Positions 1-12,219 of a DNA stretch of 64,000 nucleotides are shown here, in pieces. The stretch is taken from contig NC_135562.1 of NCBI RefSeq assembly GCF_964340395.1, positions 7,767,634-7,831,633 of the forward strand, read 5' to 3'. The stretch comes from Glandiceps talaboti (taxonomy: Eukaryota; Hemichordata; Enteropneusta; Spengelidae). The notes beneath the pieces are model-generated. The model had not been told where the DNA came from. It did not search any database and worked only from the letters and a program-made list of their open reading frames with translations. The number at the start of each line of letters is the position of its first letter. The first letter of the stretch is position 1. Position numbers and translations under genes: made by a program.

Positions 1-200
1 GGATTTGAATAGATAAACTGTTTCTTTGTTATATTTCAAGTGGAATCCTGTGATAATTCGTGGTATCTTAAAGGGTCATATGTAACCAAAACATACCAGC
101 TGATCCTAACGGAGGCGCCTTCCCTTGAACACGTTAGTTAGCGTGTTATCGTGCTGTTTGTGGATATTTCGTACTCCAGAAGGAAAATAGACGTGGAGAT
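1..200 (+). other. 5' flank / 5' UTR of DNAAF11
   Basis: This stretch lies directly upstream of the DNAAF11 start codon at 201. It should contain the promoter and 5' UTR, but I see no convincing TATA box or initiator, and the transcription start cannot be placed. A module at 257-278, just inside intron 1, recurs at 42710-42731, so repeat-derived DNA reaches close to the gene start. Confidence 0.4.
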
Positions 201-3200
201 ATGGTTCGAAGTAAGTAAAAGAACTTCTTTATACAGTAGATTAGTCATGATTGCAGACGGAGTAAGTCGTCCCTTCGTTCTCCGGTGTTGAGCGAAACGC
301 GTGCACCGTCTGCAACTCGTGCAAGCGCACTGAGCTCCGGCAGAACTAACACTAACAGTAATATAGCTACAGTAGATGTACATGTACATAGCATATTTTG
401 TTTGCAAGTTTACAACATGTATCAGATACACGTAATGGACAGTCTTTATACCGAATGTGAATGCAATGATAATTCCCCTGGTTTTCAGCATAAAGGGAAA
501 GACGTACTTATGTTATTAATATTAGTGAATAAAATAGGGTGGAGGAGAAACTCTAGCACTCTGTTCAAATTATGTTGAATAATTTATTCAAATGTTTCCA
601 CAGGTGGCGTCTGGGAAACTGTCAAAATCATTTCATTTTTGAATTTTTTGCTCACAGCTGGTTCAGTCTCTGTAATGTTATCATTTGGTTTGCATTTTTG
701 AAATTGGATATGTTGTGTGGTACAGGCTTTGTGGTCATAGCATTGTATTTTGAACCATTTTAATTGATATGTAAAACCACCCACAGTCACAGTACAATAA
801 GTTTTATCTCAGTATATCGCCTTTATATAAAATTTGAAGATATTATGGTTGTCAATGTGTGATCTGAATGGGAGCATTTAAATCTCACATGTGTCTTGCT
901 GACATGAAGGTTCGAAGATGTAGGTCGTCAGTGTAAAATATGTAATTCCTACATTGGCTAATTCATGCTCAAAAAGTTGCTTGTCACTGGTGCACCCTAA
1001 CTAGGGTGGCAAGCAATTTTGATTCCCCTTCCCCTCCCTCCACCCTCCCTTCACACACCATGGCTCTATCCGTTCATCATGTAATCACCACAGTACATCG
1101 GTGTCGGTAAGCTGTTATGATGACAGCTGTGTTGTGATCATCCATACAAGTTACAGCATGCTCCCTCCGTACAAGTTACAACATCAAATTCAACTTGCAA
1201 TTGTTTCTGTGCGCATAATTGCATCCATACATACATGTAATAGTAATACGTCATTTCTCAGACAATGTTCATTTCATTCAAACCTGGTACAAAGCACATG
1301 TATCATATGCAAATTTGACCGAATGGCAGCATACTTATGTAGTTAAACTCAATATTTACACAAAAACTGTAATGGATAATAGAGATGTCTTTCTTGAAAG
1401 ACCTTGACTTTCCCATGACCTTAGCCTATAAAACATATTCCAAAGATATGAATAACTTTACAGAAAGTGATAAGCAGTGACACTGTTCTGTGCCGACATT
1501 GAAAATCAGATAAAATATTACTATTTGTCAGGATTAAATGATGAAATTGTGTTTTTGTTTCCATAGTAACAGAAGACTTGATTCGTAGCAGAGCCGAACA
1601 TAATAACCTAGAGATTTCAACTCTGGAAGAAGTGTCCTTGCATCAACAAGATATTGAAAAGTGAGTATTATGACAGAACCCCATGATGTGCGAGTGCAAG
1701 TGTGGCGTACTCAGGGTATTTTGCATGAATTATCCTGTCCTCATTTGCATATCATTTGCATGCAGGTATGCAGTAATGTTTTCAGTATTGCACTGCAGTG
1801 CAAATACCACTAGTATGCACATGCACCAGTGCAAGTAATCTCTGGTACATATGTATTACCTTGTAGTGCAAATAGAGTTGTCATTGTAAGATATTCCTAA
1901 TACATGTACACAGAGTAGTTGGTCTATGTTACATCTGATTTTGCTTCACTTCTTGCTAACTCCTTGTGATGCTATCAACATGAAGCCATTATTGTGATTT
2001 CAAAATTATGCACTTTAACTGAGTGGTAGGAAAATACACACTCAAAGTGATTGGTTGCAATGGGGAGTGATAACATCATCAGCCTAATTGACTACATAAT
2101 GTCACATGGAGTCATTATGTAAATGAGTACTCCGGTGAACTCCCAATGTTTAGGACAGAAAGTGACTCCCTTCTTTATTGTTACAGAATAGAACATATTG
2201 ATAAATGGTGTCGAGATTTGAAGATTTTGTATTTACAGAGTAACCTAATACCTAAAATAGGTAAGTAAATACAATCTATACTCTATCTTATGTTTTTAGT
2301 AGCTTGTGCTCTAGTTAAAAATGTAGGTGTAAAAAAAATTGTGTGGTTCCGATTTCATTCAATTTTAAAATAAATGGGGAGGTAGATTTTTATTTTTTAT
2401 TTTTTATTTTTCATGTGTGTGTCTACTTCAGTTCAGTAGTTTTTATATTCTTTTTTCCTTCTTTAGAAAATGTTGGCAGATTAAAGAAACTGGAATATAT
2501 CAACTTAGCACTCAACAATATTGAAAGAGTTGAAAATTTAGAAGGTAAATGTCATTGTCAAAATGGTTATTGTTTCCTTTCTCATATGATAACAGCTTTC
2601 ATTACATGTGTGTATAGTATCTGTGATTACATATGTGTGTGTGTGTGTGTGTGTGTGCATGTGTGCGTGCGTGCATGTGTGTGTGTATATGTGTGTGTGT
2701 GTGCATGTGTGCGTGCGTGTGTGTGTGTGTGTGTGTGTTTATGTGTGCACCTGGTATGTATGTATGTCTGTGCCTATGTTTGTGTCTGTGTGTCTGTGTG
2801 TTCATGTACCTGGTATGTATGTATGTATGTATGTATGTATGTGTGTGTGTATGTATGTATGTATGTGTGTATGTATGTATGTATGTATGTATGTATGTGT
2901 GTGTGTATGTATGTATGTATGTATGTATGTATGTATGTATGTATGTGTGTGTGTGTGTATGTATGTGTATGTCTGCATACTAATATTATTTGCTGTACAG
3001 TGCATTAACAAAAACATGCATGTATGCACATGACATGCACTTGTGAGGACCATTGTTCGTAGCACTCAAATGGTAAGCTTGCACAGTGCGATTTTAAAAA
3101 AAAATTGATGTTCAGATAAACACATCCCTGCATGCACTGGAAGTTATGTAAACACACTGTTATCTCTAGGAGAATAGAATACCTATCCAAATTGAAATGT

Positions 3201-6200
3201 ATTGGAAAGGAAAGAAAACAATTTTACAATTAAAAATTATATATTTTTACAAAAAATTCATTGTTATTTTATTGTGACATTTTTCTCTATATAGGTTGTG
3301 AGTCACTAAAGAAACTTGATCTGACTGTGAACTTTGTGGGAGAACTAACAAGTTTAGAATGTCTTTCTGGCAACTATAATTTAGAAGAAATGTAAGTAAT
3401 ATACATGTCTATTTTAATATACAACCAGCAAAAAAACACCGGTATGTTTACTTCAATGAAGTGAGCTAAGGAAAGACTTTAAGCAAATGCAAAATGAGGT
3501 AAAAAAACAACAAAAAACGATACAACTGATACAAAACAACAGTGACATCTCTGGTATAGATTCACATAATGCTTTTATCAGTTTGTGTATATCTGTGGAA
3601 GGTATAATGTAGCAGTAACAGTTGGATTTGATTATTATAACATGTTGCGTTAGATATCAGTAAACAGAGTTATGGAATCCTGGAGTCATGTAGTATTTAT
3701 GCTGAGATTATTTACCATCACTAATTACATTCTATGAAACTTGTCTCATTCTTGCTTACCACAAACAAGCAAATGCACCGGTATTTTTTGGTGGGTTGTA
3801 CTTTTCATCTTTGTGTATTCTACTATTACTAAGCTGCAGTGAACCACCTAATTAGCCAGCCAAGCTTTATTGTTAGTCTGTCTGCCACAGCTATTTTTTT
3901 CCCATCTGCATTGCATATGAAAGCAAAGTATGGGGTAGTGGCTGAAGTTAGAATTCAGCCATGATTTGTTTGTATATCAGTGCAAAACCACTATGTTATA
4001 ACACTTGAGGAACTCAACTGCAAGAGTTGTACCCACAGCTTAATTTTTTTTGCCAAACTCAGCATTATAGGGGGCAGTTGTTGTTTCTATAATTACAGAC
4101 TCAAAAGAGATAATGTGGGTGTTTTATATTCAATTTTTAAAGATGATACCTTTTTTTTCCCAAATGATTCCCTCGTATATTTTGTAACCATTATAATTTT
4201 TGTCTGATATTGATTTCAGTAGAAGTAGATGAAAGGCATCAAAGTTTAGATGTTGAGATTATTGGAGATATATTAATGGAGAGATAATGTTTAAAAACAA
4301 AAAGTTTTTCTGTTTTACAGATTTCTTACTGGAAATCCCTGTATTAACTATGAAGGTTACAGAGAGTATGTGTTAGCAACATTACCACAATTACAAGTAA
4401 GTCAAAATAACAAATGACATGACTAGGTTTACAAATTATTCCTGTGTAAATTAGTCAAAATATATCACCTGATCAACTGGTTAAAGTGGTCAGCTTGAAT
4501 CTTCAAGTTGAAAGTTTGAGAGTCTAGCCACTGTTATTTATGTGAACCATAATTGTGCCCGGGCCCAGTCAGCCCAACGGTAAAATTTGACACATGGTAG
4601 GATGCCAAAATAATTTAAAGTCCTATGCACTAAGAAAGGCTGCAATGCAATGGCTTGTATGCTCCTCTTGGGTTTTGAGGAAGTTGTATGAGGACTGTTG
4701 TGTCACTATAGGTCTGTATTAATTATTTTAAATACTTTGTGTACAGAGTTAGAAAGTGAAACTGACTTTATTATTATATTATTGCTTTGTTTTATACCCA
4801 GTATTGCTTCCTATGTAATTTAAGGGAGAGTATACGCACATCGAACTCTGGCAATAATTTCTGTATTATGCATGTCCTGGTACACTTTGACCAAATATGG
4901 CAAGTTGTACACTTGTGAATATTCATTTGCTCAGTGATTTAACTTAGATTTTATTACTCATATCTCTACTACTTCTGTACCTAAAATAATATATCACTGC
5001 CAATTTATGTGATTATGTGATTCAAATGATGTTTCCATATCACTACATGGGGTATATGATAAAACCTTTATGGCCCAGATATGGGTTTTATGGACCTTGC
5101 TAGTATGGCTTACGGGCCCAACTTGAGCTGAACGACTGGTCCGCAAAACCCATATCCAGGACTGTAAAGATTACTACCGTATCTTAACACCCATTTTTGT
5201 ATTTTCCTTTACAGAGACTAGACGGTAAAAAGATAAGTAAATCAGAAAGAATTGTAGCTCTTCAACTTATTGATGAAATTAGACCTCAAATATTAGAACA
5301 ACAGGAAGAATATGCCAGACAAAGAGTAAGTATCGGGTTATGTGTATGACCTTTAACCTTTCAGCTGACCTTTGAACTTTTAATATTTTTGCAAACCAGT
5401 CTTTGTTGGTCATAATCACAAAATCTAACTGAAAATTGTTTTGTTTTAAGGCGAAAGAGAAAGCTGAAGCTGAAGAAGATGAACGAATCAAAGAAGCTAA
5501 GAAACATGCTCAGAAAGAAAAGAAAGCTGGTTTTGATGGAAGATGGTATACAGACATTAATAAGTAAGTAAGATTGTATATACATGGAGAGTATAACAAT
5601 TTTCTTTGGTAGTCCCAGTGGATTTCAGAAATCGGTAGTCCAAAGTTGGTCACCAATAGTCCCATATTTCTGAACTGAGAACAGAATTCCTCTATTTGTT
5701 ATTAAAGTACTTTCATGTCTGTAAATCTTCCATCCTTTATATATCATCACATAATCAGTGGTAACCTGAGTGGGCTACCAGCTGCAAATTATGGCAGCCC
5801 CATGACAAGAATTGGTAGTCTGTGAACATGGGAATACTGTTAATTTCTACCTTAGGACAATTTTCAGTACCTGAAATAGACTATTACTGCTTAGGCACAT
5901 CATAAAATAACAAACATTTGATTTCCTGGTCAACATTATAACTTCTGCTCCATGCATTTCACATACATTACTAAAGGCGTGTGTGAGAGAAAGTCGACCT
6001 TGTTCTATTTAGACCCTCTGGCATGAGGTAAAAAGCAGGTACCGAGAATTGGCAGTCTGTGGGCATGGAACGACTGTTGATTTCGAGCCCTGATCTTGAG
6101 TATAAACCCTGAGGTCAATAGTTTCATCACTGGGAAAGTGTCATCTCTGACAATTATATATTCATTGACAATTTTGTTCCTTCAAACAGAGGAGACTTTG

Positions 6201-9200
6201 ATAAGAGGAAAGACCAAGGTGATGATGTAGATGAAGAAAGGGAAAAGACAGATGAAGAGAAGAAGAAAGAAATAGAAGAAGAAAAGAAAAAAGAGGCAGA
6301 GTGAGTAAAATAACCTAAAAAGGGTTTCAAATAAAAAATTTATAGTATTTTATCACATTTTGGTACAAAATTGATCAAAACAGATATTGTTATTAAATTT
6401 AGTTAAATTGTGAGTAAAATAGTAATAGATTTTAAAATTAAAATCCACATACTTAAATATTATGGTTCGGTTGACTGTTTATTATTTATTTGTTTGTTTT
6501 TTATTTGTGTACTATTTGTTTGTTTATTATTTGTGTTCGTTTGTTCGGTATTTGTGTACTATTTGTTTATTATTTGTTTGTGTGATTGTTCATTATTTGT
6601 GTACTATTTATTATTTGTTTGTTCATTATTTGTGTACTATTTATTATTTGTTTGTTTGATTGTTCATTATTTGTGTACTATTTATTATTTGTTTGTTTGA
6701 TTGTTCATTATTTGTGTACTATTTATTATTTGTTTGTGTGATTGTTCATTATTTATGTACTATTTGTTTGTTCATTATTGCATTATTTATTATTTGTGTG
6801 ATTGTTTATTATTTGTGTACTATTTGTTTATTTAACATTTGTTTGTTTGTTTATTATTTCATTGTATGTAATTTGTGTGTGTGATTATTTGCATGATGAT
6901 AACTTACAGGTTTTGGGATGAGGAAGTTGCATTTACACCAGAATCAAGGATAGCAGTACATAAACAGATAGAAGAATCGAAGAAGAAAGAATCAGAGAAA
7001 AAGTACGTAGTTATGGTTATTGTTATCATCTAGCTTTAGTACAAATTTATACTTGTAATATTTACATTTTTTGTGTTGTTCCTTTCCATTACAAAGATGC
7101 AGAAGTAGTGACTGTTTAAAGGGGCAAAAGCCGAGTTTGTACGTTTTGTCACTCCATTTTTTCTTGCAAGGTATACTCATGGTATTCTGCTTACTGAAGT
7201 ATACTTTAACCATCACTTGCAATTGACTGAACTCACATCTGGTACTAGGATATAACTCATAAAGAGTCTGATGATGTAATTTATATATTCTCCAGATATA
7301 TTCTCCAGATCAATCGAAATTTCATACAAAAAGCTTATAACTCAACTTGTGCCCATTTAAGTTCAAATACTCCATAATTTTTGACAAAAAAATCTGTTGG
7401 GGAGGGGGAATAATTTAAAAATGAAAAACTCAAATACAGACATGCTAGGATAGCAAACAAGTTTTTGTTTCATGACAGATATTATACAGAACATTAGATT
7501 TTGACGTTTTTTTATTTTATTTTCAGATCATCTGGTCCACAGGTTATGAAAAGACAAGTCAGACTTGAAACAAACGATGGCAAAAAATTGAACGTCAATG
7601 AAGCCAAGTAAGTCAGTATAGTTATATTCAATTTCTCTGCTTTCATTGGTTACTATTTCCAATGTGTCACCAGACCAATAGGGAATTTGCAAACCCGCCA
7701 TGTTGAATGTTGCATGATGGGAAATGTGATAATAAATGCTGATCAATTAGTATTGTAAACAATATTGTTACATTGTTTGTAACCACAAATAATCAATTCA
7801 TATTTACCCTGACAATTGTGGGAGATTAATTTTATCAGTAGCTCCAGATTTGTTATTACGATAACCACAGATAATCCCATAGTCCTTTGCATCTGAGCAC
7901 GCTCAGACTGGATTACAAGTTTGCTGTATTGGTTTGATTCAATAAATCTTCACCAAATTACAGTTTGATCTCAGTGTTTTCAGAATCACTACAGCTACTT
8001 GGTTGTTCACTATCTTGTGTCCAAGGAAATTTTCAATCTATTGTTTTCCCTATTGAGTGAACAAAGTGCTTTGTGGCCATTTTGAAGTATAACATTGTGA
8101 TGTGTTTATAGTTTAGTTTTTGTTATCTCATCTAAAATATTGCATGGTGATTTATTTTTGTTCTTGATTTTAAAAAAAATGAGTTGGGGTCTTTTTGAAC
8201 AAAGTGACAGCAAAATATGAAGACTTTTATTTCTGGGGATGTGTGCTGCATTAATTTTTAACTCAACACCATAATCTTGTCTTTGTTTGTTTGTTTTCAG
8301 AATTCCGTTCAGTCTGTCTGATGATGAAGACAACAACGCTATAGTATTAGATGTAGCGTGTTATAAATACTTAGATACATCGCTTATGGATGTAGATATA
8401 CAGCCAACTCATGTCAAAGTTGAAATCAAAGGAAAGGTAGGTGTGCCATGATTGGCTAATAGCTTGTTTCTATGACAACAGCTGTCAAAGTTCAAATCAA
8501 AGGAAAGGTAGGTGTGTTGTGATTGGCTGGCAGCCTGCTTCTATGACAACAGATGTCAAAGTTCAAATTACAGGAAAGGTATGTGTACTGTGATTGGCTA
8601 ATATCTTGCTTCTATGACAACAGCTGTCAAAGTTCAAATCAAAGGAAAGGTAGGTGTGCTGTGATTGGCTGGCAGCTTGCTTCTATGACAACTGATGTCA
8701 AAGTTCAAATTACAAGAAAGGTATATGTACTGTGATTGGTTGATAGCTTGTTTCTATAACAACAGATGTCAACCTTGATATAAAAGGTATGGTGTGTGTT
8801 GTGATTGGCTTAGTGTGCTTGTGTGTGTGACATTTCTAAAGATATTTGTACTGTGATTGGCTGATAGCTTGTTTCTATGACAACAGATGTCAAAGTTGAA
8901 ATTAAAGGTATAGTATGTGTAAAGTGAGGTTAGCTTGTTTGATTGACATGTGTTAAAGTTGAAATCAACAAGCAAAGAAGGGTGTGACGTAAAAAAATTA
9001 CCATGATAATGAATAAACTGCATCAAATTATATTTATTTTTTTTTCATAGATTTTACAAATCGTCTTACATGAAGAAGTAAATCCTGATTCAAGTACAGC
9101 CAAGAGATCTCAGGCGACAGGACATTTACTGGTTACAATGCCAAAGGTAGGCTTAATAAAGTCACTTTTGGAGTTTATCTGTGTTTTTGGTAAGGTGTGG

Positions 9201-10624
9201 ACACTCTTCTAACAGAGGAGGGAATCTGTTAAATGTTGCATAGCATTCCACCTCTTGTACTATACTTTAGGATGGTAACCCTGGTAACAAAGGGGGAAAT
9301 TTTTGCCAAATAACTGGCATAGATTTTCATATCATGTATAATGAAAACAACTTTGGGTGGGTGGGGGTGGGGGTGGGGGTGACTTTGATAACAGATTGGG
9401 GAATCTAGTGAAATGTGCATAGATTCCTGTACCACGGAAAATATTCATTTTGAGGACGTACATTTTTATTGTTATATCTTTTTAGGTTACACAAGTGGTG
9501 AAAGCATTAAAGAAGCCAACAGTTCCAGTGTATAAGAAATCTACCAACCAAGATAAAGAACTGTCCCCTCAGAAAAAGTAAGTGTTTGTCATATGTTTTT
9601 ACCAAAATAATGCATTTATGTACCAATTATTATGATCACAAATTATGGAAATTAATGAACCACAGATTTATTACTCATACAGTTTTATGATGGATGACAC
9701 ATGTTTCTTTATTTGTTCATGCTATGTTTTTCCTAGGAATGGGTTATCACATTAGGGTTGGTGGCCATCTTGGAAATGGCAACCATATTGGATTTTTGTA
9801 TAGCTCATGGTATTTTCTGACTCAGTGACACGCAAACATTGTTTAGCCCACATTATCACAAAGTGAACAATTCTGGGCAAAAAACCCCACTCTTATCAGC
9901 TCCACTTAAAATAATAAATCCAATTTTCTCATTCAAGTATAAATAGCACTGTTTCATCAGACATATTTTGATCTTGTCAGCACAGTCCTGTTTGCATATA
10001 GTTCATAATTTTTACACAAAAGTAGACAATAATAAGTATGACATAAAACTTTTGTTGGAAACTCAAAGTCTAAAATAATCTCTTGCGGTAATAAAGATAA
10101 TAACCATAAATACCATTCCCTGATCACGCGACCATTTCTGTATTGAATAATCTTACACGTGGTGTAACCCTTTATATGTAGTTATAGTTGAATAAAGTTC
10201 AGCAGTAGCTTGCTTGGTAACAGAACTTCAGTTGCCTCTTTCACTCTCTTACGAACCAATCCCCCACAACTTTTCTCTAAAACAAAGAATCTCTTTTGAT
10301 TTCTAATAAAGAATATGTAATTGTAACTACTTTTTGAGAAAAAAATTATTTTATTTTAATAAACTGTTTCCATGGTAATTTTTTATGTAAAAGTTAAACT
10401 TATTCATGCTTTTGTAAAATGTTATTGTGTTTCTCATCCTTCTTCTTCGTAGAAGACATGAAAGACTTGAAGTTGACCCAACTGCAGCCAAACATGTAGA
10501 TTTGATGGTCACCAATGAAAAGCAAACAGTAGGACCGTATGTTGGTGTTAACAAGAAGATTGTCAAAGATCGACCAAATAGTGAAGACTTTGTGGATGAT
10601 CCTGATGTGCCTCCATTGATATAA
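201..10624 (+). CDS. DNAAF11: DNAAF11 / LRRC6 (dynein axonemal assembly factor, LRR protein), 15 exons
   Basis: Coding exons: 201-210, 1567-1660, 2187-2260, 2467-2544, 3295-3391, 4321-4396, 5215-5325, 5451-5563, 6190-6300, 6910-7002, 7527-7607, 8301-8436, 9051-9146, 9486-9577, 10453-10624. Total 1434 nt, 477 residues, close to human (about 466). All junctions are GT-AG and in frame. The start [16 protein letters not shown] matches the family N-terminus (ITEDLI..NAEHN). Next come leucine-rich repeats ([41 protein letters not shown]), an LRR cap (FLTGNPC...[17 protein letters not shown]), a charged coiled coil with the family signature [12 protein letters not shown], an [14 protein letters not shown] motif, and a CS/p23-like domain from about residue 313 ([17 protein letters not shown]-type strand). 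It ends DDPDVPPLI. In the family it acts in cytoplasmic pre-assembly of ciliary dynein arms; motile-cilia expression is inferred. Confidence 0.96.
1670..1870 (+). repeat. Interspersed repeat with TTGCACTGCAGTGCAA palindrome (DNAAF11 intron 2)
   Basis: Intron 2 holds a segment that reappears, mostly as reverse complement, at about 40160-40515 in intron 1 of NLR gene B. Shared blocks include a GTACTCAGGGTATTT core and a 16-bp perfect palindrome (1788-1803) flanked by CAGTATTGC / GCAAATAC. It is probably a short non-autonomous DNA element. Its exact ends are not visible to me. Confidence 0.55.
2630..2970. repeat. (TG)n / (TGTA)n microsatellite, DNAAF11 intron 4
   Basis: About 340 bp of TG dinucleotide and TGTA tetranucleotide repeats, with short CATG/TGCG interruptions, lie between exons 4 and 5. 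They create long Cys/Val/Tyr/Met and His/Thr reading frames on both strands that are not genes. Confidence 0.95.
4470..4720 (+). mobile_element. Degenerate tRNA-derived SINE (intron 6 of DNAAF11)
   Basis: This is a diverged copy of the SINE at 33481-33830. Colinear blocks include the A-box region (GGTTAAAGTGGTCAGC), a central region with 'gtgcc..ggcccagtca', 'acatggtaggatgccaa', and 'tcctatgcactaagaaaggctgcaatg' followed by 'tgtatgctcctc'. The 3' tail is missing or too decayed to recognise. Confidence 0.55.
5060..5180. mobile_element. Small foldback element (intron 6 of DNAAF11)
   Basis: Two imperfect inverted arms of about 35 bp, centred on GATATGGGTTTT (left) and AAAACCCATATC (right), are joined by about 40 bp. 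Flanking bases also pair (AAACCTTTA / TAAAGATTA, GGACC / GGTCC). This is the structure of a short MITE or foldback element. It ends 35 bp before exon 7. Confidence 0.6.
6470..6880. repeat. Imperfect TTATTTGTGTACTATTTG repeats (DNAAF11 intron 9)
   Basis: About 400 bp of T-rich, purine-poor imperfect repeats built from TTATTTGTTTG and TTATTTGTGTACTAT modules sit just upstream of the exon 10 acceptor (AG at 6908-6909). Reading frames over it, rich in Leu, Phe, Tyr and Cys, are repeat artefacts. Confidence 0.85.
7675..7922 (+). mobile_element. Interspersed element, copy 1 (DNAAF11 intron 11)
   Basis: About 248 bp whose reverse complement lies at 13578-13826 in EEF1E1 intron 1. Conserved blocks include CCATGTTGAATGTTGCAT, AATCAATTCAT, GACAATTGTGGGAGATTAAT and CCCATAGTCCTTTGCATC. 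Presence in two neighbouring genes in opposite orientation fits a non-autonomous mobile element. No ORF is visible. Confidence 0.8.
8405..8960 (+). repeat. 71-bp minisatellite derived from the exon 12/intron 12 junction of DNAAF11
   Basis: Exon 12 ends at 8436. The last ~30 coding bases, the splice donor AAG|GTAGGTGTG and the following intron are repeated in tandem. GATTGGCT starts units at 8450, 8521, 8592, 8663 and 8734, an exact 71-bp period, and decayed units continue past 8857. Each unit carries a near copy of GTCAAAGTTCAAATCAAAGG followed by GTAGGT- or GTATGT-type donor sequence, so the intron contains serial decoy donors. Each unit also has an inverted CCAAT box. Confidence 0.9.
9355..9379 (+). 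other. G-quadruplex-type G-run, DNAAF11 intron 13
   Basis: Five runs of three to five G separated by single T residues (GGGTGGGTGGGGG..., continuing to 9379) lie on the sense strand of intron 13. They meet the usual G-quadruplex sequence pattern. Folding or function is not shown. Confidence 0.6.
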
Positions 10625-10745
10625 AATTTTATATTAATACTATCAGTATTTTTTGTAGATTTTTATAAAGATAAAAAAACAAGGTAAAAATATCAGTGCG
10701 TTGGTATTATGTACAAGAACAATACTGATTAGTATGATTTGCATA

Positions 10746-10751
10746 AATAAA
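10746..10751 (+). terminator. Candidate poly(A) signal, DNAAF11
   Basis: This AATAAA is the first one after the DNAAF11 stop codon (10622-10624). The assignment rests on position only. Confidence 0.4.
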
Positions 10752-11703
10752 ATCTAAAATGCCATATTCCGGTTATTAGGAAAACAAAAGATTTGATAGT
10801 TTGGCCACTGGGAGTGCTGTTCAGAAGCAGGAATGTGAGGGCCATGATTATGATTACAATGGCCCACTTTAACAGGAAACAGGCACAATTTCTCAGTGTT
10901 CCAATTCAAAAGTTGGTTGCTTTCTCAATCAGTAAAATTTTCTGCTAACATTTTTTAAGAACAAGTACTTTTCATGAGCTCAAGGAATTGTCTGAGGTAC
11001 ATTGTGTTCACTGCTGCACGTCATGTCACATTGATTTTAGCCTTTCTCATCTGGGTGCTCTTTTGTGACATGTCTTTGGAAGATGAACGGAATGTAGGTA
11101 GGATGCTGGAATATGGTGTATTAGCATTGCATTGTGCACTTTGTATACATACCATATGGCTGAACTCATGTAAAGTTATTTGAGGTCAATATCTTGAAAC
11201 TTGTGTTTTTTTTGTGATATTAAACCGTCCAATCAGTTGTACTTGTATTTCTGCAATCTTTAAAGACCATGAAGGAGGCACAACTATTTTTCTCTGAAAA
11301 TATTTTGATTGTAAATTTTATGATATAAATATGTAATCTAATACTTGAATTGTAGAGAAGTAAGTTAACAAAATACAAAGAAAAAGACATTCAGTGTATA
11401 TTTTGTGAAGTGTATGTTTCTGATTTTGTGAGATATCTCTGTATTTATGCTTTCGTATTTCAATTTTTTGAACACTGTTTCTTCCAGTAGTGTCAGTGTG
11501 TGTTAGTTTGTATCATACATGCAAGATTTAGGATATTTTGTACTTATTGAGTTATGCTGTATATTTTCATGGTATTGATACAAGGCTGTATCATGCTGTT
11601 CTGAACTAGCAATGTATCTTTTGCTGTTGGATGATATTTTCCTTTTGCTATGAATTAAAATATGTAGGAAAACTAGATTATGCTTCTGCCATATCTAACA
11701 TTG

Positions 11704-11790
11704 AATGAGTGGGTGGGTGGGTGAGGGAGTGAGTGAGTGAGTGAGTGAGTGAGTGAGTGAGTGAGTGAGTGAGTGAGTGAATGAATGATA
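11704..11790. repeat. (GAGT)n microsatellite
   Basis: GGGT repeats pass into a run of perfect GAGT units and end with GAAT. The tract is intergenic. Confidence 0.95.
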
Positions 11791-12219
11791 TAATATTGCT
11801 TTTAATTTGAAAATATTTAGCTGTTCCACTTCTCTTCAATTTGTAAGTTTGAATGTAAAAACTCCAGTTTTCAGTTCAATTCACAATTATTCTATTGCTG
11901 TTTCTGCTATTCATACCTGCTCATAAAGAAATAGTCATGAAAATTAATTGGAAGTGCGCCACCAAGCAATAGAAGTCTGTATGCTCTTGTTTTTCGAATA
12001 TGCAAGTATGTCGAGTTGAAGTTTGTCATTAATAAGAAAATCAAGGGGCATCTTTACTTTTCACTCTCATTACATGTGGAAATTGAATAAATAAACACAT
12101 TTTTCAAGCAATTTCGCTGAAAACGTCGTCACTGAATCTTTTCCTACATTAAAAAAACTGCTGGTCGTAAATTTCTGTGAGGATGGAAACAGCCAACAAA
12201 CACATTGTCTAGTTTCATC

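Larger units (their letters stand above)
10625..12219. other. DNAAF11 3' UTR and intergenic spacer to EEF1E1
   Basis: This 1.6-kb spacer follows the DNAAF11 stop. An AATAAA at 10746-10751 is a candidate poly(A) signal about 120 bases after the stop. A (GAGT)n microsatellite occupies 11704-11790. I see no gene, and no conserved motif apart from the pre-ATG region of EEF1E1. Confidence 0.5.

Noticed and set aside
2343-3065. Long open frames rich in Cys/Val/Tyr/Met or His/Thr on both strands
   Set aside because: They are translations of the TG/TGTA microsatellite in DNAAF11 intron 4. Only 2467-2544 inside them is a real exon.
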